From the NCBI GenBank assembly GCA_026874595.1, contig CM049307.1, positions 62,776,370 to 62,840,369 of the forward strand: a stretch of DNA of 64,000 nucleotides, in the 5' to 3' direction. Under the pieces are notes generated by a model, which did not search any database, was not told the DNA's origin, and saw only the letters and a list, made by a program, of their open reading frames with translations. The stretch is from Sipunculus nudus (taxonomy: Eukaryota > Annelida > Sipuncula > Golfingiida > Sipunculidae). A program made the translations under genes and the position numbers. Positions 48,300 through 60,727 of this stretch are shown here, in pieces; within the stretch, counting starts at the first letter, position 1, and every line of letters begins with the position of its first letter.

Positions 48300-49440
48300 G
48301 AAATATACTTTAGGTGGCCGTACCTATGTCAACCTACTTTCTGCAATCCAAACTGACATTTTTCAACTTTTCTCACACACGTCAGAAGATATTAAAACGT
48401 AAGCTTTTAAGTCATGGTTAATTAAGGCCCTGCTTAGGTGGGCACTCTATACTTATCAGATTTTCTCTTTATCCGTTGTTCTTTGAACATTCTATTAGGA
48501 TGGAACTATGTCCAGCTATCACTTCCTAATGTGCGTTATATCCAAGAAATTATTCCTGCTGTTGTTGCGATATTTTATATGTGCTATGAAATTAACTGCT
48601 CATTGACAGTCCATTATGGCCGCTAGGCTGCGATCTAAAATTTCCTGAAAGAATTATCTAACGAACCGTTCGAGCCATTGTTTAGAGATTTTATGTGGTG
48701 ATCGGTACATCTAAATTAAGACCCCTTAGAAATCCAACATGGCACTAATCGCATAAATATTTCATTAGCATTATCTCAAGAACAATTTCATTATTGCTGC
48801 GAAGTTTTATATGATGGCTTTTTCCTATGAAAGGATTGATGATTTAAGGAATAATTTTAAACCTGTTAGATACTCGATATAAATACCAGGCAGCGATCTC
48901 ATATTTTCTCGCCTGCATAAAATTAATAAAGTTTAAAGCGTTTATTGATCCATATAAGATCACGTATGCTCTCAAATTTTACACCTGTTATAAATCTAAT
49001 GAAGCTGCCAGCTTAGCCCAAATTGAGGATGTTTATAATTTGATTACATTATTTTAGTTAAATATTTGAGGAATTTTTATAGCCAAACTTTGATCACTTT
49101 GATCATTTGACTTGAATGTCAAGATGACGCCACCAACATATTGGTCAGAATGGTATGTTCCACTTCTCCATGATCATTCATATCATAACTAATTTTTTAG
49201 ACCAAAGAAAATTAAACGCAATGGTGCCCGTTTCTCTGACCTACTTCCAGTGAGCCAAACGACATTAGTCCATATCTTTCTAAATAAGTCCGAAATGGTT
49301 TTTTTTATCATAACTGTTCCTTTAGGCCTATACTGGGTCACTGTCACCTTAATATGTGGCTGCTACAGCTGATTTTAATAGTGATATTACGAGTGTGTAA
49401 GATTTAGCTGAGCATCCTGGCCCATGGGCCACTTGTTTAA
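48300..49440 (+). repeat. Possible old dispersed element ending in GGCCCATGGGCC
   Basis: The segment ends CATCCTGGCCCATGGGCCAC then TTGTTT. This palindromic terminus resembles the 3' ends of abundant mollusc repeats. CCATTATGGCCGCTAGGCTG and AATCCAACATGGCACTAATC inside it resemble decayed palindromic pieces of such repeats. The 5' limit is uncertain, and there is no second full copy in the window. Confidence 0.35.
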
Positions 49441-49639
49441 AAGTATATCTGTCTTGCTTGGCATAAAATAAATAATCCAACAGTGGAACAAACCAAATAA
49501 AATATTTTAATATTTCATATAATTAACGCTGTCATAAAATGTTTATTTTATAGCAGTTTTGAGAAACCTCCAACAATATGATCATGATTAAGATATTTAT
49601 TTCATATATAAATATACGTGGGTATGTATCTGTCTTTCT

Positions 49640-49715
49640 ATTTATCTATTCATCTCTCTATAAATATATAATATATGTGTGTACGTACGCATGTATGTAT
49701 GTATGGGCAAACTAC
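49640..49715. repeat. Compound TCTA / ATGT microsatellite
   Basis: TCTATTTATCTATTCATC followed by TATA and GTACGTACGCATGTATGTAT, a short tetranucleotide-type simple repeat. Confidence 0.7.
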
Positions 49716-49719
49716 ATTA

Positions 49720-52700
49720 TAAAAACAGAACTGTGATCTTATTGTTACTATACGCACGTCCGATTTCATCTGGATTCCGCACGGTCCCATTTATGGATTA
49801 AAAAGTCTGGGCTGGGAAATCAAGCCTTAAAATGAGTGCCCATATAAAATACGTTTCTAACACATTGTCCTTCCGTTTTTCCGTTGTAACCAGTACAGGG
49901 ACACGAGGTTAGATGAGATATTTGGTCCATTTAGCCTGTATGCACGGGTCTACACTCTGCACGCCTGGTACGATTAGTCTAGTTATGCGTCGAGACAGCT
50001 AGAAACCTATAATGGAGGAAGCACGGGCCTTCGCCCTTTGTGGCAGAAACCAAAGCAAGAAAAGCTTCACAGTAGCCTGCCAGTGGCTGGCTTTTGATGG
50101 AAGAACTGCGTACCTCACAAAGTGATCGCCAGACACAGTGGGGATTTGAACGTAGAAAGTAATTTTCCATTCCACCAAGACTCGCTACGGGCCTGTATAT
50201 CAAAGAGGGTTTATGTTGTCGGTACCTCTTGTCCGTTTCCGGCCGATCACCGACGCGTGGTTCGATATTGTTACACCGCTCTGCATCTCGTAAACGGCCA
50301 CACAACCACCGCCCAAGAATCTCTCACCTAATTGCATCGTCATGGGGACCTACACAAAATCTAATGGGATATTAAACAGGTGATATTGCATTTTAACGGA
50401 TATCAAACAAACTATAATCCGATAAAATTTAAACCCAAAGACGCAGACAAATCATTTCCTTTACTGTTTTAAGGTTGCTAAAGTTGTCCAGTGAACTGAA
50501 TAATGGTTTGTATGTGACAACAATATGAGGATAAACCTTGCAAAAAGACCATAGTTTTCTAAAGAAAAGAAGAATTGTGAAAAAAAACTTTTAAACAAAT
50601 ATTTTTTAATAAATAAATTATTTTAAATACGCAGACAAATTGTCCTGTGATACCTTAGCCTCATTTTTGTTATTTACCTATTTTTTTATTTTATTCTTCA
50701 TCTACAGGTACTTGACTGATTAATGGTATCAAAAGTGTTAAGATTTCCGTAATCTAATACATTGCTTCGTGTAACAGGATGTGGAAGGATTTTACTTTCA
50801 CAGGATATATCTAAATTTGCAATAATAAGTTTCAAGAACGTTGGCTCCAAGTACTTCTGATGACAGATAATCTTCATTCGCATTGACTGATTTCTGTCTC
50901 AATATATGGGTCGAACTTTTTCTCATGTGGACTTGTGGATAGATCGTGCCGAGTGCGAAACTATCGATTATATATGTACATGTCGGACGGTGACAGATTT
51001 GCACCTATAGTAATTTTGCTTTGACCTTGTTTTAAAGGCCCAATATTCCATGACCGATCCCCTATTATCGCTCGGCTCCGTACCTGTTTACACTAGCTTT
51101 CCGATATCGCTAATTTCCATACCTGGCCTTTTGCCACAGGTAATATATTTCCACCTTAACCTAATTTTTAAGCTACATTGCCTGTCTAGTAACCAATTCC
51201 ACTGCTGCTGTCTCCTTCCGAAGTGGGCTACCGAGGTTGGGGGGGGGGGGGGGGGGAGCTTCCCATAACCAGTGTTTCTCCATACACAAGTCAGTTTCCT
51301 GTTTGCTGTTTTCTTGCCCTACGGATGAACACGTATGCAAAAGGGACGGTCCGCCATAAACTGCTGCTTACTAAATGTCTGCCAGAACGTCTGCACTGAC
51401 TGTCAATCTGCGTTGTTGCTGCTGCGCTTTGGGAGACCTCGTCTGGACAGCATCCGGTGATGCTGTTCTACTTGCTGTGAGGCTTGCTACCTGTGAGCTG
51501 CCTTACTTCGCTAACCCCGCCCCGGGTGTACTTCTCTCAACTACTAAATACGACCGATCCGTCTGAGCTTGACGATGAAGCCGCAGGTTGAAAGTTATGT
51601 TTTGGATATTTAGTGAGTTACGCGTCAAGTTGACAGATTTTGTTAAAGAATACCACAAAATTATTAAAATCTAATTTAATTATTCTTATTAATTATATGT
51701 AATTTCAGTAAATTAAACCATTTCGATAAGTTCTTCCATCGGAAACTTTGCTTTTGATTAAAAATAAATGAATGAATTGATTAAAATATCACGTACAAAT
51801 TGCCCATGAAGACTATAGCCATTTTCAAAACTGATCATATAACGATGGCTTGGTTTATACTGAATTTTCTTCAGTGCTTTAAACAACTTGCATTTTGGGT
51901 ACTTGCGTATAGTCAAAGTAGGCCGTTTATAAATCATTGCAGTATTTTATTCTTCATCAACTGCTAATCTCACAAACGCCCCCGAATAATTTGAATCAAT
52001 GTGGTTTGTTCCAAAGGGTTATGGTAAGACAGTATATAGAAAAAATGTTGAAGATGGTACAATGCTTGCTCGATTAAAATAGACATATGCGATATGATTT
52101 TTTAAATAAACTTTTGTTCTTCCGTTATGGTGCGCGGCTGACCCCCGCCACTGTGACCGAGGCCAGTCTACTGGGACTCGGTGATGACGTAGAGAACCAG
52201 CCGTATTTTGTGTAGACCAGACAGTGTTTCCTTGATTCCGCGGCTTATCGCCTTGGACCACGATTGGTGCGTTCTCCGGGTGGACCGGTGTATCTGACGT
52301 GGTTTGATGGAGACGTTCACCATCGGGCCGGTCTAGCTTAACCTCAGGTTCGGGGGCTGCATCATTGAAGACCAAGCACACCAACAATTGGGCCAAGGGG
52401 AGTGATTGATCTAAGCTTCACCTGTTTCGAATCCATGTAACATAAACAAGGTTCAAACTAAACTAAATGAATGAAGTCGCCTCGCCCGCCATATAATAAA
52501 TCAGCTGACACTTGACACACCGTATTATTGATTGCAAATCAACGCGCCTTCCACAAGCCTCGGCTAAGGGAACGACTGCTGCTTCAGCTGAACCAACAGC
52601 ATCACAACCCGGACGCAGCCGGTCCCATACAAACTAGTTACTTCAGGATTTTAACACAGTTTGTTCCTTCCTGTAAGGGTGATTGTTCCAAACAGGATTC

Positions 52701-54290
52701 TAAAACAAGCAAAACTGATCCAGAATGAGTTAACAGAAGCATTTGATTCTCTTGAACATACTGTAACCGTCATTGAATGTCCCCGTAACACACATGTGCG
52801 TTGCGCCTTTATTCTGTAAATATCGATTTGTTTGCTTACTCTCGTCGCTGTTCCATGGTTAATCCCTGTACAGGGCCACCACTTGTTCTATAAATCAGTT
52901 TTTTTAAAAGTGCCTTATATTATCTAAGCTTTTAAACATTTCTCTAATAATTCCTATACATTCTCACTTAGCAGAGTTAAAATGTGTATTCAGGCTGACA
53001 AAGAAGAGAATGCCAAGAACGGGTATTCATATGTAATACTGCCATGCACCACTGAAAAAATTGTACCAAACAAAACCCTACCTTTAGCAAAAAAGATTCT
53101 TTTATGTTTGAATATATAAATGAATTGAAAATCTACATTTTTAACTACATATTTTGTGAAACTTCTGACGGCTTTTGTGACACCTCTCGAAATACATGTA
53201 CATTATAATCTATTTGTTTTCCCCGATATGCCACGATTCCAGGACGCATCAACCATTTCTGAACATGACTATACGCTACTATTTATCACGAATTCCAGCT
53301 CTACAATGGAAACAAGTCTAGCAATTTCTGCGATTGTTAATCATATCGTAGAAAGTAGTGGGAGGCCTAGTTCGAACATCTGAGACTTATGAAAGTGTAT
53401 ACTTTTTTTATACTAGCATGAAGCAGTACGAATCAACGGGATTCTACATCTTGTTGACCACAAACAGTCCTTTGCTCAATTACTTTTTTCAGGAAGTTTC
53501 TCAAGGGTTCACCGCCATTGCTGTCTCAGTGCAAAGAACTGTAATCAAACCAACGAGGGCGTGGTATCGCATTGTGCCTCCTACCCGCGACAACCCATTC
53601 TCGTTGTTCTGATTCCTGGCTTTCCTCGCTTTAAGCCGAATGTTTGCTTGCGTTGCTAAATCTTTCTGACCAAATCGAATGACAAAGAATATAATCTAAC
53701 ATAAACTCATGAGAACGCAGACAACGCGTGAGAACATGGACAGAGATGTGATGTGTTGAAATATTTTGGACCTCCTCAAAACATTTCAGGTAAACGCAAA
53801 ACAACAAACGCAACAAATCGCACAACGATGCATACAGTCACTTACACAAAAGGTACACACAAACCTGCAAAATGCAGCAAAACACTGCTCACCGTTTAGT
53901 TCGCCCCTTTAAAAAACGCATGATATCGCAGATCACCGCATTCGTAATCGCGTGAAAATGCGTGAAAACATTTAAGAACTCGGGCGCCCTTGAAAACGCG
54001 TTCTAATTGCGTCTTGAAAATATGGTCTCTATCGAGTCCAATCGCTTGCACAACTCTATAGGGAGAGGGCGCCATAAGAAGATATGTACAAAGCTGTACG
54101 ACATGTACATGTATTTACAATCTTGTGACACGGTGTTTTATATGGTAAAATGTCACACGAAAAAGAGCTACCGTTTATAAAGCCATAACAAGATCAAAAC
54201 GGTTCAAACTTTCCGGTTTATTCCGCTAACACTTTGAATACTGTGTGGTTTGAACTACCGCGGTTATCCGTTAGTAGTAAATTAGCACAA
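49720..54290. other. Intronic sequence, nothing firmly recognised
   Basis: Contains a run of about 19 G at 51239-51257 and two GC-richer open stretches (49979-50331 and 52019-52396) discussed under findings. No recognised gene or array. Confidence 0.45.
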
Positions 54291-54529
54291 ATTATGAATT
54301 AAATGGTTATACCGTTGTTCAGACTAGATTGGTGTACCATGTCTGCGATCTGAGCTCCCCTTCCCCCGAAAGTATGAGAAAGAGACATCAGGTAACATGA
54401 GTGCACAATGCGCAGTATCAGATTCAAAATAATAGGACTCTGCTGCCTATAGGGTTTAAAATTTGTAGACTTCAAAATGAGCAGCCCACAATTCACCGGG
54501 GCTTGTACACACAGTTGGCGTAGATATAA

Positions 54530-54690
54530 ATGAAGTGAAAAGGGTAATGAAGTCCGTTCAAGTACGTTGGCCAAGAATTGTTTCTAGACAAATTTTTATC
54601 GTAAGGAATTCACGGAATAATCATATTTTGAAAGCATGCGCGTGTGAAATGTAAACAGAAGGTTTGGGTGAACCAATCGATGATCGATTA
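54530..54690 (+). repeat. Dispersed repeat family D, copy 3 (short)
   Basis: Shares GAAGTGAAAAGGGTAATGAA, CAAGAATTGTTTC, GAATTCACGGAATAA and ATTTTG-AAGC with 36930-37060 and 21060-21150. The 3' half of the family is absent. Confidence 0.68.
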
Positions 54691-55234
54691 TTAATCGGTT
54701 CAGACAAATATAAAGAAATGTGCAATTATCTGTGAAACTGTACTCTCTTAAACCAGCCGGCATGTCTTAGTGACTCTACCTGACGAAAAGAAGTTTTTGC
54801 CTTTTTATATTTTCCTTTTATCACTAAGATATGCTATTCAAAGTTTCATTTTAATTAATTATAGTAATCAAGAATTAAACCTAAGTCCAGGACATCTACT
54901 TGCTGGCCCTCATGAATTATCCCGCGTATCATTTTAACTTCACCACCATGACTTTCATTTTATAACAGTTATGATGACTGCCGACATGCACACTGGTTTA
55001 ACAGGCCTGCCAGAAAAATTACAGGCCCATATTATTTTTGGTAAAAATAAAAAATAAGTAATTGAAAGCTAAAAATATAATTATTCATGCGGCAGCGGCA
55101 CCTGATATAAGTTGAGGAAATTATTTCTAAGAGATTCTTGCAAAATTGGCATAGACTTGGAGAATTATGGAGCCTTTTAACACCATACCGCCCATATTTT
55201 GCAATGAACATCTCGTTAGAAAACTCTCCTCAAA

Positions 55235-55406
55235 TGCTGTAGACTGGTACCCTGCTCTATTATGGCCCTCAGCCCAGCACAGAGACAGGCGTACAACGCC
55301 ATCTTAAATCAGCCCAGCACAGAGACAGGCGTACAACGCCATCTTAAGTCCTCCCAGTTGCAACTCCTGACTTACCTGTAGATTGGTTCTAACTCAAGTA
55401 TGCACG
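55235..55406 (+). repeat. Long inverted repeat, left arm
   Basis: Pairs with 55711-55826. Shared inverted blocks are GTAGACTGGTA-CC, CTCTA-TATGGC-like, GAGAC-GGCGTACAACGC and ATCTT, then TTGGTTC-AACTC-AGTATG. The arm contains a 40-bp exact tandem duplication (55270-55349, unit starting CAGCCCAGCACAGAGACAGG), so it is longer than the right arm. Confidence 0.78.
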
Positions 55407-55710
55407 CTCATACCGATTGTCATGGACGTTCACGCGATCCTGGCTGATTCTCCGTGAAGATTTCTTATAAAATTACTTTCTTTAGTTATTTCTAGTTTTC
55501 AAATATTTAAAAAATGAGTTGTTGCACAAAAATTGAATGATGGATGTATAGGTAATATGACATACTGAATCTTTGATATTGCACTGTACGTGGCATTGGT
55601 TTATTATCAAAATCTATTTATCTAATAATAAATGTCACACGAAATGTACAGCCAACATTTTGCAACTTCTCTGAGCATACGAAATGCTTATTTTTACCAT
55701 AATATAATAC

Positions 55711-55826
55711 ATACTGGAGTTGGAACCAGTCTGCCGGGAGTACTGAAGATAGCGTTGTACGCCCGTCTCAATGACTGGCCTAGAGCAGCGGTGCCATTAG
55801 AGAGGGATACCAGTCTACTAATGCTG
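55711..55826 (-). repeat. Long inverted repeat, right arm
   Basis: Reverse complement of the left arm with about 20-25% divergence by eye. The loop between the arms (55407-55710) is AT-rich and non-coding. The whole unit (about 590 bp) looks like a foldback/MITE-type element. No target duplication could be fixed. Confidence 0.75.
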
Positions 55827-55839
55827 CAGCTCCCTGCCA

Positions 55840-57850
55840 GTTCACAGAGGTCAACAGGTCCTCCGTTATCTCATCTACCGTGTCATACTCAGTTATATAC
55901 GGAGGTTATATGGGAACACAGACTCATAATATGAAGCGCGGAATGTTGTAAAAAATGGAAAAGTAATTTTAGCCTATAACTTAAAGACATTCTGTTAAAA
56001 ACAATCACGAGTATGATGTAATCGATAGTTGCCTTTCGTAATCGAGCGCTTGAAAGTGGCAGCAAACCGACTGACTTTCGAAAAAAACTCGATGATCGGC
56101 CCACCACTAATTCAAGCTGCAAGGGTATATTTTCTTTAGCAAGCTACTATTATAATATCAGCTAACAACAGAATGAATAATTCAGAATTGCCTAATTTGT
56201 CTCAAATGAAACGTAAATTGGATTTGAAATAAAAGCGCAGTAAGGCGCTTCCGTTGATAAATGTCAATTTTCTGTACAATAGAAAGCCATCAATGTATTG
56301 GGGCGTGTCTGAATTTCTGTTGAAGCCTATCTGCGAATAAGGAAGAAAGGGCGGGGGGGGGGGGGGGGTCGACCATTCTGCACCTTAACTTTAGTACGAC
56401 TTTTTTCTAATTCACATTTAAATCTTTCTAATAATATTTTGTTTAAATAAAAAAAAAGTTACGGAGACTGGCCCATATTTTCAACTTGAGTTAACCCTAT
56501 ACGTGCTTTAGTTCCTTTAGCGTTCACATTAATCCCTCCGAGGTTAGATTATGACACGGTCCCTAGCTAACACGGGGACAGACGTGCCAGGATTAATAAT
56601 CTTGGATGAAGCCTCTGTCATCAAACTGCCCACCTGTAAAACACTGTACCAATAGAATCAGGCCTGCATTTTCATTAGCGCCAACTTTTTCGCTTCGCCA
56701 TGGGACTGTCCCGGAGGTTTGAGGGGCCGTGCTTTCACGGTGGCCCAGTTATTATAGTGTTCACTCACGCACACGTGTATGGTCAGGTTAAACAAATTGC
56801 TCTCGTAAATTGTAGGCCTCCTGACTTTTTTCGGGGTCATTTCTCCTGTTTCATTATATCTTCTCTAATTATCCATGAAAGCCACATGGGGATTAATTCA
56901 GATATTGGTCGCAGATTAACTTGTCAATCAAGCCTCACAGCCATGTCCTAGCTCTAATTTCATTTACACAAATACTATGCTGAAATTCCAACCGGTTAGC
57001 GGGGAAGAGACCATGCTGGTGGTGATAATGGTAGTGTTTCTTTTAAGACTTAAAGCTGGCTAGTCTTAAGCCACGTTAGATGGAGAGAGAGAGAGAGACA
57101 GAGAGACAGAGAGACAAAGTCAGAGAGAGAGATTGAAATGTTCAAGCCAAAAATTCAGGCATTCAAAATAAAATAAAACTAGAAATATGGTCTCTGCGTA
57201 CGTGTATTGTGCCAGAATCCTAATCAAAGAAAATCTTCCAGGTTAAAGTTCAGCTACAGATCAAAGACGTTGTCTTATACCAATATGAGTACATTCATTA
57301 GCATTTTGTGCTTCTTAAATAAATTTAAAGGAAATAAATATGTTTTAACCAATGGCTTTGACCCCTCCCCAGGATAAAGAACAGAATAATAGGGATTAAT
57401 AAAAAAAGTCATATAATACGGAGATTCATGGCTTATATACGTGTTTATATACGTTTTATATAGAGGTCCCCGACAGACCTCACATTACCGCTACCATTTC
57501 TGACCGCTCTGTCATTATTGACAAAGAACAATGACACCTTAAACTCATTATTACACATTTAATTTTTTTTCTCTTGGTGTAATTTAAGCGTCCCTAAATA
57601 CAAATTTTCTCGAGAGCTTAATTGAGGAAATGAAACACTAATGTGGACCCAGTTTCGCATTAACCTAGAAATGGGCTTGGGTCTTTTAACTCACTTATAC
57701 ATCAGAAAGAGAAAGAGAGACGGGTTTTTTTTTTTTTTGGTATATGTATCTCTGCCTACCAATGAATAGCAGCTGTAGTGTCTTTAATACAGTTATATGA
57801 TAGAATGAATACAATATCGTATCGTCGCTACTTGCTCAATCGTTGGTGTG
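55840..57850. other. Intronic sequence with GA tract and candidate enhancer
   Basis: Holds a G run at 56353-56368, a GA/GACA tract at 57080-57132 and a T run near 57725. The part at 56470-56960 is non-repetitive with many homeodomain-type motifs. See findings. Confidence 0.5.
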
Positions 57851-57856
57851 TGTTTG

Positions 57857-57896
57857 TGTATATATATATATATATGTATATATTTATATATATATA

Positions 57897-57946
<50 letters not shown>
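57857..57946. repeat. (TA)n microsatellite
   Basis: TA tract with few interruptions, 35 bp before the LTR relic. Confidence 0.95.
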
Positions 57947-57948
<2 letters not shown>

Positions 57949-57980
57949 TAAACTATAACGAACAATAAAAATGTAGATTT

Positions 57981-58098
57981 TGTTACAGGTGCTCTTTTTA
58001 TTGTGTGGCGCGGGCGTAACTCGTGTTGTGGCGCCCTCTCCGTTACAAGTTGGTGTTAATCACGCATACGTGATCTGTTTATATTAGGTTCCGTAACA
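57981..58098. mobile_element. Shortened LTR relic related to the 41.3-kb solo LTR
   Basis: It begins TGTTACAGGTGCTCTTTTTA and shares the next ~50 bp (GGGCGTAACTCGTGT) with the solo LTR. It then jumps to the LTR 3' end (GCATACGTGATCTGTTTATA ... TTCCGTAACA). The middle ~620 bp is missing. ATTT flanks both sides (57977-57980 and 58099-58102), so it may have been inserted in short form. Confidence 0.75.
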
Positions 58099-58559
58099 AT
58101 TTAAATAATTGATATAAATAGACGGATATGAAGTCCGCCTAATGTTCAATATTTGAAGATATTTGTTTTTACTGTAAATGTAAAAACTGATAATTATAAA
58201 TAATTATTTATGTTTATACATATAGTTTTTACTTTTCTTACTATATTTTTTATACAACCTAAAAATATACCAAAAGTATAATCAGCATTTTGAAGATGGC
58301 TTACTAGACGAGTTATGTTTCGATGCCAGATAATTGATATTGGGCCTTGTTTGACTGTATAACTGTAATCCCCAGGAAACAGGTATTCATTTTTAAATTT
58401 GAACTTAATTGACTCACTGTAAGGGGATAAGCATTGTAATTAAGCTAATCCAATATTAATTAGTTGCAATAAGGAAATGTCCATGGCTTCTTTACTGGCA
58501 CTATCAACTAAGTGAACATTTAAAATTTGACAGTTTTAATTGGTCCGCACTGCATGAAG

Positions 58560-58810
58560 TGTGTGTGAGAGGGTCAAAAAGACAGAGACAGAGAGCGAGA
58601 CAGGGAGACAAAGAGAGATAGACAGACACAAACATACAGACAGAGACGGACAGTCAGACGCACACAAACAATTTAAACACATAGAGAGTGCCAATAAGAG
58701 AGCCAGAAAGAGAAAAAGAGAGACAAAGTCAGAGAAACATGGACAAAGACAGAGAGGATAAAAATCAAAAAGAGTCCGTAAGAGAGACAGAGAGAGACAG
58801 TTTGAGAGAC
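58560..58810. repeat. Imperfect GA/GACA simple-repeat region
   Basis: 250 bp of purine-rich GAGA, GACAGA and CAGACA motifs on the plus strand. Open frames on both strands are composition artefacts. Confidence 0.9.
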
Positions 58811-58814
58811 AGAG

Positions 58815-60235
58815 AGGGCACAACTAGGGGAAGTAATTCATTTTTGAAAAAGTAATCTTTTTTAACTTCTAGACTATTATTTTATGTAACAAAGTCTTTT
58901 TTAGCTTCTACAAATTTATTTATGAATAAATGTTGTAATTTTGTGACTGCTAGTTGATGACTGACGGCTGTAATCATCACAAACAGGGGCTCATATAGAA
59001 GAGTCGTGTTCGTGATTACGGAATCTTGTTCTCTTAAAGAAAACCTCTCCGTCTGGATTAGAGTAGATGCCGCCCGGGGCTGGCCGCCTTAACGTGTGTC
59101 TAGCAAAACGTCTCAAGTCGCGGGTCCTCCGCACAGACGCAGGCGGCTAGTGTATGCCGCTTTATAAGAAAATCAAGCCTTTGGAAAAGTTTGCGGTTTC
59201 GTAGATAATTACAATTTCCTTTCAAGCTCGCTTCTTTAGCAAGAAAGGTCAAGGTTTTCTAAAAATACTAGTACATAATGCACGTCTTTGGCAAGCTTTC
59301 TCATTGGTTTAATATGTTGTTGCATATATTAACTCCGGAGGTTATATTTTCACCCATGTTTGTTTCTTTTTTTTTGTCAGCAGAATCACGCGCATTCTAT
59401 AAAAATATAAACATCATCTTTATTTATTTTTATGTATATTATATATGTTGTAAGTATTAATCAAGAAAAGGCAATCGCCAATCCTTAAACTAGGAAAGTG
59501 ACGTATATGGAAAAATTAAGCATAACTAAAATGCGTATCTTGTATCACTTTGTGCGTATTCGTAATACGCATTGTTCCTGGACAGGCCGACCGATACCAG
59601 TCAGCTTTATATATAAGTACGTTTATTGTTTCAGCAGGAAAGTGGAACGCAGATCAGAGCACAGTATTAGACTAGCAATATTTACATTATTTAATTGGAA
59701 CGTAAATTTATGTTAAGCTTTATTTTTACGTTTACTAACTAAAAAGACACTTCTGTTATAAAACGAGCTTATTTTAGGGGCACACAAAATATGTAATCTT
59801 TAATTTTTTCGGGGTTAGGGGGGTTGGAGGTTACTGCCGCCATATTTATATGCGTAAGCGCGCGCGTGATTCTTGGTAATGGCCCCCTTTCTGTGTGTGT
59901 CAATTGGTACCACCCTCTCTGAGTATTAAGCCTATATTTTATCCTGGACCAGCCAATCCTAGTTTAAATGCACCGTTACGCCACATACTCTATCCGGGGA
60001 GACCAGTCGCGCTAAACACACAACCTGTCATCACAAAGTCGTCTCATGACGTCACCACTCAATACATGTCCCTGTCAAGGCGTGTGTGTATGCCCGATAT
60101 GAGAGGCCTGGACGCTCTGTAAATCCTTGAAAGTCGGACTCGAGCCGAAACCTGCCGCAGTCAGATTCGAACTAACACCTCCCAATTAATTAAATTCTGT
60201 AATCAGATTTAGGTTAACCTACCCGAGCACCGTAA
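58815..60235. other. Intronic sequence, nothing recognised
   Basis: A GC-richer patch near 59060-59160 has no recognisable features. The rest is AT-rich unique DNA. Confidence 0.5.
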
Positions 60236-60241
60236 AATGTA

Positions 60242-60419
60242 CAGTGTAACTTGTTTGGATCACCAACTGTCTTATAAGAATACCTGTCTATAAAGACCTC
60301 CCTTGAGTGAACCAAAAGTATTTACATTGGTTATAACAGACCTGTTTAATAAGACAACCTGTGAATAAAAACTACTTTTGACCACTCCCACGAGTGGTCT
60401 TATTACATAGATTTCACTG
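60242..60419. mobile_element. Short TIR element (MITE), same type as 9576-9709
   Basis: 178 bp between TA dinucleotides (60240-60241 and 60420-60421). Left end CAGTGTAACTTGTTTGG, right end inverted CAGTGAAATCTATGTAAT followed by AAGACCAC. GTCTTAT and AAGAC motifs recur inside. Termini and TA target match the 9.6-kb element. It lies 308 bp downstream of exon 2. Confidence 0.7.
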
Positions 60420-60727
60420 TAATTCGAAACTTACAAAACCCTTACGTGTTCACCCCGAAGATAACCGGTCTCGTTTACCATAAATCGTTTGCCAATATGA
60501 CAACATGACTTTTCCACTCTCAGAAAGGGAGAAAGTGGTGATATATGGTTTAAGAACCCGGTGTGCCCTGTCCGACAGGCCTTAATCTTATAACGGCATT
60601 CACCTGGGGTAGGAGAGTAAAATGTATTCTCAGAAACAAAAATACTTCAGCATGACACAAAGGGGGCGGGACTGACCGTTCACCAAAGAAGTTCCATGAG
60701 GGAGAATATAAATGATCAGTAACTCAC

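Larger units (their letters stand above)
19622..60727 (-). other. Intron 2 of the TARP gene (41 kb)
   Basis: This single intron separates exon 2 and exon 3 and holds most of the repeats listed here. It has a GTGAGT donor and a GTCGTTTCAG acceptor. No open frame within it looks like a conserved exon, although short alternative exons cannot be excluded by eye. Confidence 0.82.

Noticed and set aside
58536-58823. Cys/Leu/Ser-rich 95-codon minus-strand frame
   Set aside because: It is a translation of GA/GACA simple repeat and reflects composition only.
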